From Deltaproteobacteria bacterium (GTDB lineage: Bacteria; JADJOY01): a stretch of 64,000 bases of DNA. Shown piece after piece: positions 35,964 to 44,232 of the stretch (within the stretch, counting starts at the first letter, position 1; the number at the start of each line of letters is the position of its first letter). Below the pieces are notes generated by a model that saw only the letters and a program-made list of their open reading frames with translations, did no database searches and was not told the DNA's origin. The stretch is taken from contig JADJOY010000017.1 in assembly GCA_016713535.1 (NCBI GenBank), positions 124,001-188,000 of the forward strand, in the 5' to 3' direction. Position numbers and translations under genes: made by a program.

Positions 35964-36467
35964 TCACCTCGCGAGCCGGCTCACGACCTCGGCGACGCCT
36001 TCCATGACCGCGACAGCGCGCTCCCGGTCGTTCTCTTCACGGATCCGGTCGCGCCACATCGACACGATCGCTTGCGCGTAGGCGACCTTCGCCTCGGGTG
36101 GGAGCTCGTTGGCGGTGAGGCTCGGCGGTCGCGGACGTTCCGGGATCCGCGCCAGCGAGGCGTCGCTCAGCCACGCGAGCTGACAGCGCGCGCAGACGTC
36201 GGCAGACGCTTCCCCGTCGGGAACGTGGACCGTGACGCGACTCGACGGCTTGCTGCAGGAGATGCATGGCAGTCCCGATGCGAGACCGGCACCGCGCCCC
36301 GCCGCCCAGAGCTGCGACACGGCGACGGCGTCGCGCTCGCGCCGCAGCCGTGAGATGGGCACGCCGGCCGACGAGCAGGGCTCACACCGCCACTCGTGCC
36401 CGACGACGTCGCGATGGAGCGCGAGAGCGCCAGCGCACGACGGACAGCGGCGGTCGAGGCGCCCCAT
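35964..36467 (-). CDS. Double zinc-ribbon protein, paralogue of 35434-35937
   Basis: A 167-residue protein with Cys 8, 11, 28, 31 and Cys 68, 71, 92, 95. The last pair is in DVCARCQLAWLSDASLARIP, parallel to VCRRCQLVWFDAGELERLP in the neighbour. The rest is a helical C-terminus (VAYAQAIVSMWRDRIREENDRERAVAVM) that differs from the neighbour's. Its ATG (36467) shares one base with the stop of the upstream radical SAM gene (TGATG), strong evidence of translational coupling. Possibly serves that enzyme as a metal, cluster or folding factor. Confidence 0.75.
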   Translation of the reverse strand: MGRLDRRCPSCAGALALHRDVVGHEWRCEPCSSAGVPISRLRRERDAVAVSQLWAAGRGAGLASGLPCISCSKPSSRVTVHVPDGEASADVCARCQLAWLSDASLARIPERPRPPSLTANELPPEAKVAYAQAIVSMWRDRIREENDRERAVAVMEGVAEVVSRLAR

Positions 36468-38281
36468 CACTTGCCGAGGGCGGTCGCGAACTGGGCGCCG
36501 AGCGCCGTCGCGCTGCGCTTGGCGGCGCGCTCGTCGTCGGCACGCATCGCGTCGAAGGCCGGCATGTACTTGGCGAACGAGACCTTGGGCGTCGTCGGCG
36601 ACACCGTCTGGCCGCGCTCTGCCATGATCCTGAGCAGCTCGGCGGCGCGCTCGCGTGTGAGCACGGGGTCGACCTCGACACGGGTGTATTCGCGCTTGGC
36701 GAGCGTCCACGCGCCCTTCACGCCGCCCCCCGCGCCGAACACCGGGTGACGCGCGCCGGGGTTGGCGGCGGTCATGAGCGCCTCGAAGAAGGTCGCGACC
36801 GAGCGCATCCCGCGCCGCCACGCGGGCAGCTTCTTGCCGGTGGGCGGGCGCAGCGGTCGCAGCAGGAGCTGCGTGCCGACGCGTACGTAGCGCAGGAGCT
36901 CGTCCCACGACTCGATCCGGCTCAGCATCCACAGCGCGTAGCGCGGGCGCCCGTAGAAGCGGAAATAGGCGTTGCGAGCGAGGCGCTCGAGCTCGGGGCG
37001 GGTCAGCTCGGTCCACGGCGTGGGGAGCAGGTGCTCGTCGAGAGTGCCGCGCATGTACTCACGCCAGTAGTCGATGCCGGTGCCCTCGATGACGTACTTC
37101 TGCTCGAGCTCGGTGTGGGGCTTGATGATCGCGATCTGGTACTGCGCGTACGCGAGCGGCAACGTGAGCGAGAAGTCGATGGTCTTCTTGGCGCTCGCCA
37201 TCGTGTCGCCGGGAGCACCCACGATGAAGAAACCGAGCCCCATGATGCCGGCTTCCTTCACGCACGCGAGCGTGCGGCGGATGTGGCTGGTCGCCTTCTG
37301 GCCCTTCTTCATCGCGGCGAGGACCTCGTCGTCCCCCGACTCGACCCCGAAGAAGATGCGCCGGCAGCCGCCCTCGGCGAGGGTGCGGATGAGCTCCTCG
37401 TCCGGCTCGCGGTCGGTGCGGTGCCACGACAGCGAGTCCACCCGCGACCGGCACGACCAGATGATGTCGAGCTTGCGGCGCTTGACCTCGCGCGCGAGCT
37501 CCATGACGCGCTCGCGGTCGTGGAGCATGAGCGGGTCGAACCAGTCGATCTCGTGGATGCCGAGTGAGATGCACTCCTCCACCTCGTCGATGAGCTGCTC
37601 GGGCGTACGCGCGTCGAAGCCGGAGTTGCGCATGCAGCAGAACGAGCACGGGTACGGACAGCCGATCTCCGACATCCCGATGGTGAAGTTCTTGCGCTGC
37701 GAGACGTGCGAGAAGTAAAGGTCGTTCGGATAGATCGAGCGGTCCGGAATGGGGTACTCGGAGAACGGGATCTTGCGTCCCGGGTGGGTGCGGCGCAGCT
37801 CGCCGCGATCCCGGTACACCAGGTCGGCGACCTTGTCGTAGCCGTGGCCACGCTCGAAGGCGGGTAGGAACTCGGGCAGGAAGGTGATCGACTCGCCGGC
37901 GCACAGGAAGTCGTACGCGCCGTGCGACATGATCTCCTCGGGGTAGACCTTGGCCTCATAGCCGCCCGTCAAGATCGGGATGGTCGTCTCCGCCTTGAAC
38001 TTCTTCGCCCAGCGGATCGCGAAGCGGAAGGTCTGGGCGGCGTGGGACGAGAAGGCGATCAGGTCGGGGTTCCACTGCTTCACCTGCCCGAGCACCTCGT
38101 CGCAGCCCCAGCGGCGCGCGAGCCCGTCGAAGAGCTTCACCTCCCAGCCGGCTTGGTTGGCCACGCGCGCGGCCCACCCGAACCCGAGGTGCGGGAAGAG
38201 GCCGAACTCATCATCCACGCTCGGCAGGTTCTCGTTGAAGATCTGCGTGTGGAACGTGGGATAGACGAATGCCAAACGCAT
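36467..38281 (-). CDS. B12-binding-type radical SAM protein
   Basis: A 604-residue protein. The N-terminal domain (about 1-185) is cobalamin-binding-type: MRLAFVYPTFHTQIFNENLP, WEVKLFDGLARRW, PDLIAFSSHAAQTFRFAIRW, PILTGGYEAKVYPEEIMSHG. The radical SAM triad is IGCPYPCSFCCMRNSGFDA (Cys 208, 212, 215), then GVESGDDEVLAAMKKGQK and GFFIVGAPGDTMAS. The C-terminus has FRFYGRPRYALWML as in the protein at 34017. Such enzymes often methylate or rearrange lipids or aromatic metabolites. ATG 38281 has GAGGAGG 11 bases upstream. First gene of a three-gene minus-strand unit with the two zinc-ribbon genes. Confidence 0.87.
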   Translation of the reverse strand: MRLAFVYPTFHTQIFNENLPSVDDEFGLFPHLGFGWAARVANQAGWEVKLFDGLARRWGCDEVLGQVKQWNPDLIAFSSHAAQTFRFAIRWAKKFKAETTIPILTGGYEAKVYPEEIMSHGAYDFLCAGESITFLPEFLPAFERGHGYDKVADLVYRDRGELRRTHPGRKIPFSEYPIPDRSIYPNDLYFSHVSQRKNFTIGMSEIGCPYPCSFCCMRNSGFDARTPEQLIDEVEECISLGIHEIDWFDPLMLHDRERVMELAREVKRRKLDIIWSCRSRVDSLSWHRTDREPDEELIRTLAEGGCRRIFFGVESGDDEVLAAMKKGQKATSHIRRTLACVKEAGIMGLGFFIVGAPGDTMASAKKTIDFSLTLPLAYAQYQIAIIKPHTELEQKYVIEGTGIDYWREYMRGTLDEHLLPTPWTELTRPELERLARNAYFRFYGRPRYALWMLSRIESWDELLRYVRVGTQLLLRPLRPPTGKKLPAWRRGMRSVATFFEALMTAANPGARHPVFGAGGGVKGAWTLAKREYTRVEVDPVLTRERAAELLRIMAERGQTVSPTTPKVSFAKYMPAFDAMRADDERAAKRSATALGAQFATALGK

Positions 38282-38730
38282 GGAAGGGCTGCCTCCTCGA
38301 ACGTCCCGGCTCGTCGTGGCGGCCGTCAGAGCCGGCCGCACCGACCTCCGCAACGCGAAGGGGTAGCGTGCTCGAGGGCACCGTGCCCGGGGGGGAGCGT
38401 TGCGCCGGCCGTGGGCTCGGTCCGGCGACGAAGCCGTCGATCCAGGAGCGAGGTCCGCACGGCGGATCGACGGGGAACGCTAACGGGTTCGGGGATCACT
38501 CGAGCGTCGCGGTGGGTTTCGCACTTTCGGAGCACGCTCGGGGGAACGCTGCGCACCCGCCGGGCACGGTATCACGCGATTTTCGAGAGGGTCAAACCGC
38601 GCAGCGTGTCGCGACGCGCGCGGACGCGGGGCCGCGAAATCGCCGAAAACACGGGCGTTGCGTGACGGGCGTGGGGTACGATGTATGGGCGCCCATGTTT
38701 CGTGGCGACGGATCGGCGTGCGCCATCGCC
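38282..38730. other. Intergenic between divergent radical SAM genes
   Basis: About 450 bases with no supported gene. It contains the 12-base palindrome ATGGGCGCCCAT (38685-38696) upstream of the next promoter, a possible operator. An open frame runs through on the plus strand but shows no motif or start signal and is composition-driven. Confidence 0.55.
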
Positions 38731-38760
38731 TTGACGTCGCGCGACCCCGGTTCGTAGGTT
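38731..38760 (+). promoter_or_regulatory. Promoter for the radical SAM gene at 38810
   Basis: TTGACG (38731-38736), an 18-base spacer, TAGGTT (38755-38760). Predicted start near 38767, so the first usable ATG is 38810 and TTG 38759 is excluded. Same pattern as 33950-33979. Confidence 0.6.
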
Positions 38761-38809
38761 GAGCCTCGCTCTCGGCCCCTCCGACGAGAACCGACCCGGC
38801 CGTCCCTCG

Positions 38810-39880
38810 ATGATCGACTTCGCGGGCCTTCGCGACAACCTGAAGCTTCGCGCCCGGGCCGACGCCGCCTGGCGGAAGGTCGTGCCGCGGCCGCAGCAGG
38901 TCCACATCAGCATCACGGACCGCTGCAACCTGAGCTGCGAGCACTGTGACATCTGGATGAAGCCGGTGCCCGGCGAGGTGCCGATCGAGCGCTGGAAGGA
39001 AGTCGTCGACGAGTGCCGCGAGTGGCTGGGGCCGTTCACGCTCAAGATCGTGGGTGGGGAGCCGCTCCTCAAGGAAGGCGTAGTCGAGCTCATCGCCCAC
39101 GCCAAGGAGCGCGGCTGCCGCGTCGGGCTCTCCACCAACGCGATCCCGCTCTCCAACCCCGATCGCGCCCAGGAGATGGTCGACACCGGGCTCGACGAGA
39201 TCCACATCTCGCTCGAGAGCTTCACGCCCGACCACCACGACCAGATCCGCAAGCGCGCCGGCGCGCACGCGCGCACGGTGAAGGCGATCGGCGAGCTCAC
39301 CCGCCGCCGTACCCACCTCCAGGTGAGCCTGGCGACGGTCGTCTGCCAGCAGAACCTCGACGAGCTCCTCAAGATGGTCGACTTCGTCCGCGACCACGGG
39401 CTCTACACCGTCAACTACCAACCGCTCTATGCCAATTTCGGCCGTCCCTTCGACCCACGCTGGTACGAGACGAGCCCGTACTTCCCGCGCGACGTCGACA
39501 AGCTCGACGCCGTCCTCGACCGCCTGGTCGAGATCCGTACCGCCGAGTGGCTGGTCGGCAACACCGTCAACCAGCTGCAGATGATGAAGGTCTACTTCCG
39601 CAACCCCAACGCGGACGACCAGGTGGTGTGCAAGGCGGGCGACGACGACATCGCCTTCGATCCCTACGGCAACCTCAAGATGTGCTTCTGGCTCGACCCG
39701 GTCGGGAACATCCGCGACGAGCAGCCGAAGGCCGCCTACTGGTCGGAGGAAGCGCGCGAGCGGCGCCGCGAGGTGCGCTCCTGCACCCGCAACTGCAACT
39801 TGCTCAACTGCAACTTCGACCGCGAGCGCTTCGGCGAAGCGCTCTGGACGCGTCTCGGGATCGGCGCCGCGCGCGGCTAG
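38810..39880 (+). CDS. Radical SAM protein with SPASM-like C-terminus (HpnH-like layout)
   Basis: A 356-residue protein. The cluster triad is TDRCNLSCEHCDIW (Cys 39, 43, 46), followed by KIVGGEPLLKEG and LSTNAIPLSN, HISLES (SAM-binding loops). The C-terminal part has VVCKAGDDDIAFDPYGNLKM, CFWLDPVGNIRD and CTRNCNLLNCNF, with enough Cys for one or two auxiliary clusters. It is arranged like cofactorless GTP-type and SPASM-type enzymes such as HpnH, which tailor sugars or lipids. Start ATG 38810 follows from the promoter upstream. The next radical SAM gene follows after a hairpin-rich 217-base gap. Confidence 0.87.
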   Translation: MIDFAGLRDNLKLRARADAAWRKVVPRPQQVHISITDRCNLSCEHCDIWMKPVPGEVPIERWKEVVDECREWLGPFTLKIVGGEPLLKEGVVELIAHAKERGCRVGLSTNAIPLSNPDRAQEMVDTGLDEIHISLESFTPDHHDQIRKRAGAHARTVKAIGELTRRRTHLQVSLATVVCQQNLDELLKMVDFVRDHGLYTVNYQPLYANFGRPFDPRWYETSPYFPRDVDKLDAVLDRLVEIRTAEWLVGNTVNQLQMMKVYFRNPNADDQVVCKAGDDDIAFDPYGNLKMCFWLDPVGNIRDEQPKAAYWSEEARERRREVRSCTRNCNLLNCNFDRERFGEALWTRLGIGAARG

Positions 39881-39885
39881 GAGCC

Positions 39886-39992
39886 TGTCGGGAGATGTGC
39901 TTCGCACGCCGACAGGCTCCTGACCTGATGTTCCCTCGGGGGTCTGTTCCAGACCCCCGCCCCGAAAAAAGGCGCGACTTTTCGGGGCCCCA
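39886..39992. repeat. Hairpin-rich intergenic segment (three stem-loops)
   Basis: In the 39881-40097 gap: GGAGCCTGTCGG / GCCGACAGGCTCC stem (about 39880-39923), CGGGGGTCTGTTCCAGACCC stem (about 39937-39959), and CCCCGAAAA / TTTTCGGGG stem (about 39959-39990). The middle one is similar to GGGGGGCCGTTCCAGCCCCC near 24332. Likely REP-like elements and a weak terminator. Confidence 0.55.
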
Positions 39993-40097
39993 CTAGCCGG
40001 CTCGCGTTCGCTCGCCGAACGCGCCGCTGGCGCGTGCAGGAGTCGACACCGGGCGCGATATCCTGGCGCGCTCCGTTGATGCTGGGATCGTCGCTCC

Positions 40098-41099
40098 GTG
40101 CAGCCCTCGTTCGCGCGCCGCCTGTCGTACTGGCTCAACCAGCCGCTGGTCCCGCCCACCAAGCTCATCTTGTTGCTCACGCACCGCTGCCCGGTGCGCT
40201 GCGAGTTCTGCTCGACCCACCGCTGGGCCGAGGCGCGCCCGCGCGAGCTTGCCGTCGAGGACCTCGAACGTCGCATCGTGGAGGGCGGCGCAGTGGGGAT
40301 CCACGACGTGCTCTTTTCCGGCGGCGAGCCGCTGCTCCGGCGCGGCGACGTGCTCAGGCTGACGCGCTTCACGCGCGGGCTCGGGCTCATCCCCACGATC
40401 ATCACCAGCGGCGCGATCGGCGGCGAGGACACGATCGGCGCGCTCGTCGACGCCGGGATGGCGAGCTTCATGGTGTCGATCGACGGCGATCGGCCCGAGA
40501 CCCACGACCGCCTGCGCGGGCGCGCCGGGTCGTTCGACGAGGCGTCGACGTGGGTGCGGCGGGCGATCGCCTGTCGGGAGCGTCTCGCCGCGCCCTCGCC
40601 GCCCTATACCGTGTACGTCCAGACGGTGGTGACGCGCGACAACGTCGGCGAGCTCGTGCCGCTCGCGCGCCGGCTGCGCGACGAGGGCGCGGACGCGATC
40701 CTGTTCCAGGGGCTCGCGCCGGACGCCTATCTCGACACCCACGGCTTCGACGCCGCCGCGCTCGCCCAGCTCGACGACGCCGTGGCCGCGCTCGCGGCGT
40801 TCGAGCCGCGCGGCTTCGTGATGAACCCGGACCGCTACCTTCGGGATCTGATCGCGTTCTACCGTGCGCGCGGCGAGCCCGAGCCGAAGCGCTGCCCGGC
40901 CGGGTTCGACACCCTGGTGCTCGCGCCGGACGGCTCGGTCAGCTCGTGCCGCGAGTCCCAGACCCGCGAGATTCTCGGCGCGGGCGGCGTGCCGCTCACC
41001 CTGCGCGAGGCGTGGCGTCACCCGCGCTTCCAGGCGGCGCGCCGCACCATGCGCGTGTGCGAGAAGCCGTGCACCATCAATTGCTGGTACACAGCGTGA
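40098..41099 (+). CDS. Radical SAM protein, SPASM-like C-terminal Cys cluster
   Basis: A 333-residue protein starting GTG 40098. The triad lies in LTHRCPVRCEFCSTHRW (Cys 31, 35, 38), followed by VLFSGGEPLLRRGD and FMVSIDGDRPETHDRLRG. The C-terminus carries CPAGFDTLVLAPDGSVSSCR and VCEKPCTINCWYT, a SPASM-like pattern. The N-terminal NQPLVPPTKLILL may bind a partner. It ends 54 bases before the first GT4 gene of the plus-strand run, so a shared transcript is likely. Substrate unknown. Confidence 0.87.
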   Translation: MQPSFARRLSYWLNQPLVPPTKLILLLTHRCPVRCEFCSTHRWAEARPRELAVEDLERRIVEGGAVGIHDVLFSGGEPLLRRGDVLRLTRFTRGLGLIPTIITSGAIGGEDTIGALVDAGMASFMVSIDGDRPETHDRLRGRAGSFDEASTWVRRAIACRERLAAPSPPYTVYVQTVVTRDNVGELVPLARRLRDEGADAILFQGLAPDAYLDTHGFDAAALAQLDDAVAALAAFEPRGFVMNPDRYLRDLIAFYRARGEPEPKRCPAGFDTLVLAPDGSVSSCRESQTREILGAGGVPLTLREAWRHPRFQAARRTMRVCEKPCTINCWYTA

Positions 41100-41152
41100 T
41101 CTCCCAGGCGTCGCGCCGCGCCGCGCGTTGACCGGCGCCACGGGCCTCTTCG

Positions 41153-42301
41153 ATGCGGATCGCGCTGGTCCACCAGAGCGGCGGCGAGCGGGGCGGGACG
41201 GAACGGTACCTCGACTCGCTCTGGGGTGCCCTCGCGTCGCGCGGTCACGAGGTCTCGCTCTGGGACCCGAGCACGCCGAGCGGCACGAGGCGCGATGCCC
41301 GGGCGTTCGCCGCCGAGGTCACCCGCGAAGCGCACGTGGTGCACCTTCACCACGTCGAGGATCCGGCGTTCGCGGCGGCGATCGCGGGATCCTCGGCCGG
41401 CGTGGTGTGGTCGATCCACGACCTGCGGCCGGTCTGCCCGGGCGCCAACCGCCTCGATCGTCACGACCGCGCCTGCGCGCGTTTCGCCGCGCGTCGCTGC
41501 GCCGCGCAGGCCGTGCTCGGCCGCTGCGCGGGTCTGCCTCGGTGGCCGGTCGCGAGCGCGTTGCGCGTCGAGCGCTGGGCGCGCTGGGTCCGTTCGTTCC
41601 CGCGTCGCTGGCCGGTGGTGGTGGCCTCCGTGGCCATGCGCGACCGGATCGCGAGCCAGGGCTGGCCGGCCAGCGGCGTCGCGGTGGCGCCGTATCCGGT
41701 GGCGGTGCCGGAGCCGGGTGGGCGCCCGGCCTCGAGCGCGAGCGAGGTGCTCTTCGCCGCGCGGCTGGTCGAGCCGGACAAGGGCCTCGGCTTGCTGGTG
41801 GACGTGCTGGGTCGGCTGCCGCCGGCCACCCGCGCGGTCGTCGCGGGTGAAGGGCCGTCGCGAACCTGGCTGGAGCGCCGCCTCGAGGCGGCGGGTCTAC
41901 GCGACCGAGTCGCCATGACGGGATGGCTCGAGCCAGAGGAGCTGTCGCGACGGATGGACGCGTCCGCGCTGCTGGTCATGACCTCGCACTGGCCCGAGCC
42001 GTCGGGGATCGTGGGCCTCGAGGCGCTCGCGCACGCGCGCCCGGTGGTGGCGACCGACGTGGGTGGGGTGGCGGAGTGGCTGCGCGACGGGGAGGTCGGG
42101 TACCGCGTGCCCGCTGGCGACGCGGTGGCAATCGCCGACCGCGTCCGCGCGCTGCTCGCGGATGGCCCTCGCCGTGACGCGCTGGGCGCCGCCGGCCGCG
42201 AGTGGATCCGGAGCCACCGCGCGCCCGCGGCTCACGCCGCTCGCCTCGAGGGGCTCTACGCGGCAGCGGCTCGTAGCGCCGGGAAGGGGGGCGAGACGTG
42301 A
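41153..42301 (+). CDS. GT4-family glycosyltransferase
   Basis: A 382-residue retaining GT-B enzyme. N-terminus MRIALVHQSGGERGGTERYL (donor loop), central VVASVAMRDRIASQGWPASG, and C-terminal PEPSGIVGLEALAHARPVVA (EX7E-like motif), then GGVAEWLRDGEVGYRVPAGD. The start ATG 41153 follows the radical SAM gene by 54 bases, and the stop overlaps the next glycosyltransferase (GTGA). Donor and acceptor unknown; adjacent GTs suggest stepwise glycan assembly. Confidence 0.87.
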   Translation: MRIALVHQSGGERGGTERYLDSLWGALASRGHEVSLWDPSTPSGTRRDARAFAAEVTREAHVVHLHHVEDPAFAAAIAGSSAGVVWSIHDLRPVCPGANRLDRHDRACARFAARRCAAQAVLGRCAGLPRWPVASALRVERWARWVRSFPRRWPVVVASVAMRDRIASQGWPASGVAVAPYPVAVPEPGGRPASSASEVLFAARLVEPDKGLGLLVDVLGRLPPATRAVVAGEGPSRTWLERRLEAAGLRDRVAMTGWLEPEELSRRMDASALLVMTSHWPEPSGIVGLEALAHARPVVATDVGGVAEWLRDGEVGYRVPAGDAVAIADRVRALLADGPRRDALGAAGREWIRSHRAPAAHAARLEGLYAAAARSAGKGGET

Positions 42302-43539
42302 GGATCGCCCTGGTCGGGGTGCTGCCGCCGCTGCGCTCCGGGATCGCCGATCACACCCTCGAGCTCGCACGCGCGCTCGCCGAGCGCAACGAGGTGACGC
42401 TCTACGTTGAGGATCCCATGGGGGTGGCCATCGAGCCGGCGTGCCCACCGATCCGCGCGGCGGCCGACCTGCCGGGCCGCCGTCGTGAGCACGACGTGGT
42501 CCTGTACCAGGCCGGGAACCACGCGGCGCACGGCTTCGTGATCGACCTCGTCCGGCGCGTGCCGGGTGTCGTCGATCTCCACGACGCGACCTTGCACGAC
42601 CTCACGCTGGCGCGGCTCGTCGGTGCTCGGGCAGCGTTGGCCCGCGAGCTGGCGAGAAACGAGGGCGCGCTCGCGGTGCTCCCGCGGCTCCTCGGCAGCG
42701 ACGACGAGACTCGCTCCGCGGTCCGAGGCTGGGTGGGCCGCCCGCGGTATCGCCTCGCGCTTCACTCGCGGCGCCGCGAGCTCTTCCCGCTGCGCCGTGC
42801 GATCCTCGGAGCGGCGCGCGCGGTGATCGTGCACAGCCCGCATCTCGCGGCCCTGGTCCGGGCGAGCACGCCTGGGGTCCCGGTGGTTCACGTCCCGCAC
42901 GGCGTTCGCGTCGACCTCGCGCCGCTCGAGCGGACCGCTGCGCGGCGAGCCGTGGGGCTCACGGCGCGAGGTGTCGGGCCCACGACGCTGGTGTGCATGA
43001 GCTTCGGGCTGATCCAGCCGCACAAACGAATCGGCGTCGCGCTCGACGCCGTGCAAACGCTCCGCGCCCAGGGTCGCGACGTGCGCTACGTCCTCGTCGG
43101 CCCGCGCGGGCCCGACCTCGACGTCGAGCTCGCGATCCGTAGCCGTCGTCTCGAGAGTGCGGTCGAGGTGGTCGACGGCTTCCCGCCAGTCGAGGACGTG
43201 GCGCGGTGGATGCAAGCCGCGGATGTGGGGATCGCCTTGCGGGGGCCCAGCACGGGCGGGATCTCGGGGGCGTGGCTCAAGATGATGGCGCTCGGCTTGC
43301 CGACGATCGCGACCGCGGTGCCCGAGGGCTCGCACCTGCCTCCGGACGCGACCTGGTTCGTGCCGACCGGCGGGCGTGAGCTGCCGGAGCTGGTGCGCGC
43401 CCTCGAGCAACTCGCGGACGACCCCGTCGAGCGCGCCGCGCTCGGTGAACGAGGACGCGTGGCGATCGAGCGCCACGGCTTTGCCTGGCCGGCCGCTGCG
43501 CGCGCGTATGAGGCGGCGCTCGGCGAGCTCACGACCTGA
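42298..43539 (+). CDS. GT4-family glycosyltransferase
   Basis: A 413-residue GT-B enzyme starting GTG 42298 in overlap with the previous gene. N-terminus MRIALVGVLPPLRSGIADHT, EHDVVLYQAGNHAAHGF, then an inserted helical segment (about 110-165), SFGLIQPHKRIGVALDAV (donor-binding start of the C-terminal domain) and GISGAWLKMMALGLPTIAT. The usual first Glu of EX7E is not obvious (GGISGAWLKM), so activity or subfamily may differ. Possibly acts with its neighbour in a two-step addition. Confidence 0.82.
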   Translation: MRIALVGVLPPLRSGIADHTLELARALAERNEVTLYVEDPMGVAIEPACPPIRAAADLPGRRREHDVVLYQAGNHAAHGFVIDLVRRVPGVVDLHDATLHDLTLARLVGARAALARELARNEGALAVLPRLLGSDDETRSAVRGWVGRPRYRLALHSRRRELFPLRRAILGAARAVIVHSPHLAALVRASTPGVPVVHVPHGVRVDLAPLERTAARRAVGLTARGVGPTTLVCMSFGLIQPHKRIGVALDAVQTLRAQGRDVRYVLVGPRGPDLDVELAIRSRRLESAVEVVDGFPPVEDVARWMQAADVGIALRGPSTGGISGAWLKMMALGLPTIATAVPEGSHLPPDATWFVPTGGRELPELVRALEQLADDPVERAALGERGRVAIERHGFAWPAAARAYEAALGELTT

Positions 43540-43569
43540 ACCGTCACCAGGAACGGCGAGGAGATCCCG

Positions 43570-43752
43570 ATGGAAACCAGCGAGGACATGCCGCGCCCGC
43601 AGCCAGCCACGAAGCGGCTCGGCCGTTTCCTGCGTAGCGACCCCCGGGTCTGGGTCGCAGTCGTGCTCGCGCTGCTGGTCGGCCTCGGGGTGTTCGCGGT
43701 GCTGACCGAGTCCGATCCCGAGATGCCGGTTCAGTACCGGGGGGCCTGGTGA
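43570..43752 (+). CDS. Tiny single-pass membrane protein, relative of the DUF5989-like neighbour
   Basis: 60 residues from ATG 43570 with GAGGAG upstream. It has a basic N-terminal segment (LGRFLRSDPRVW), one transmembrane helix (VAVVLALLVGLGVFAVL) and a short polar tail TESDPEMPVQYRGAW. The next small protein has FLKHEKKWWLGFIIAILVVL and LTENNAVMPFIYTIF in the same positions, so the two are diverged paralogues. Role unknown; DUF5989-type proteins occur beside glycosyltransferase and modification genes. Confidence 0.65.
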   Translation: METSEDMPRPQPATKRLGRFLRSDPRVWVAVVLALLVGLGVFAVLTESDPEMPVQYRGAW

Positions 43753-43769
43753 GCGGAGCACCCGTCAGC

Positions 43770-43799
43770 TTCCATGCGTCGTGACCGCTCTGCTAGAAT
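43770..43799 (+). promoter_or_regulatory. Extended -10 promoter for the DUF5989-like gene
   Basis: TGCTAGAAT (43791-43799) is an extended -10. TTCCAT (43770-43775) is a weak -35 at 18-base spacing. Predicted start near 43806. The same TGCTAGAAT word precedes the sigma-54 response regulator gene at 55620. Confidence 0.5.
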
Positions 43800-43835
43800 C
43801 CGCTCGCCCTGTCGGGTCCGGAGAACGTGGTCACG

Positions 43836-44033
43836 ATGACGAACGAGACACCCGCCGTTGCCGAGGACGCGCCCCTCAAGAAGCCTTCTCTGCTCGAGGA
43901 GTTCGTGTGGTTCCTCAAGCACGAGAAGAAGTGGTGGCTCGGCTTCATCATCGCCATCCTGGTCGTGCTCTCGGCGTTCATCTTCCTGACGGAAAACAAC
44001 GCCGTGATGCCGTTCATCTACACGATCTTCTGA
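43836..44033 (+). CDS. DUF5989-like single-pass membrane protein
   Basis: About 65 residues. It has an acidic N-terminus, LLEEFVWFLKHEKKWW, one membrane helix (LGFIIAILVVLSAFIFL) and the ending NAVMPFIYTIF; the FxWFLK...KKWW and APFIYTLF-type ends are typical of DUF5989. Related proteins are found with carbamoyltransferase or surface polysaccharide genes in other bacteria. GTG 43827 with an overly close GGAG is an alternative start. Probably a membrane adaptor for a nearby enzyme, by inference. Confidence 0.7.
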   Translation: MTNETPAVAEDAPLKKPSLLEEFVWFLKHEKKWWLGFIIAILVVLSAFIFLTENNAVMPFIYTIF

Positions 44034-44232
44034 TCTCCCGCGGTGGCGGCGCGGCCCACACCGTAGGTGGGCGCGCCTCGGTTCGTGTGCATTCGTGGCG
44101 GGCGCCGGTTCCCACCCCCCCCTTCGCCGGTGCGAGGAAATCCGGTCCACGGACTCTCGGTGACCGGAGGTGAAGTGAGCCTGGGTAGGGGACTCGGATG
44201 ACGAGTCCCGCCCTTCGCGAGCCGGAGCCAGC
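44034..44232. other. Intergenic with REP-like hairpin
   Basis: 199 bases with no gene. GGGACTCGGATGACGAGTCC plus C (about 44188-44208) folds into a hairpin, in a GTAGGGGACT context similar to other intergenic hairpins in the window. Confidence 0.45.

Noticed and set aside
38269-38757. Open frame in the gap before the radical SAM gene, considered as a peptide precursor
   Set aside because: It overlaps a coding start on the other strand, lacks a ribosome-binding site, and has no leader/core pattern.
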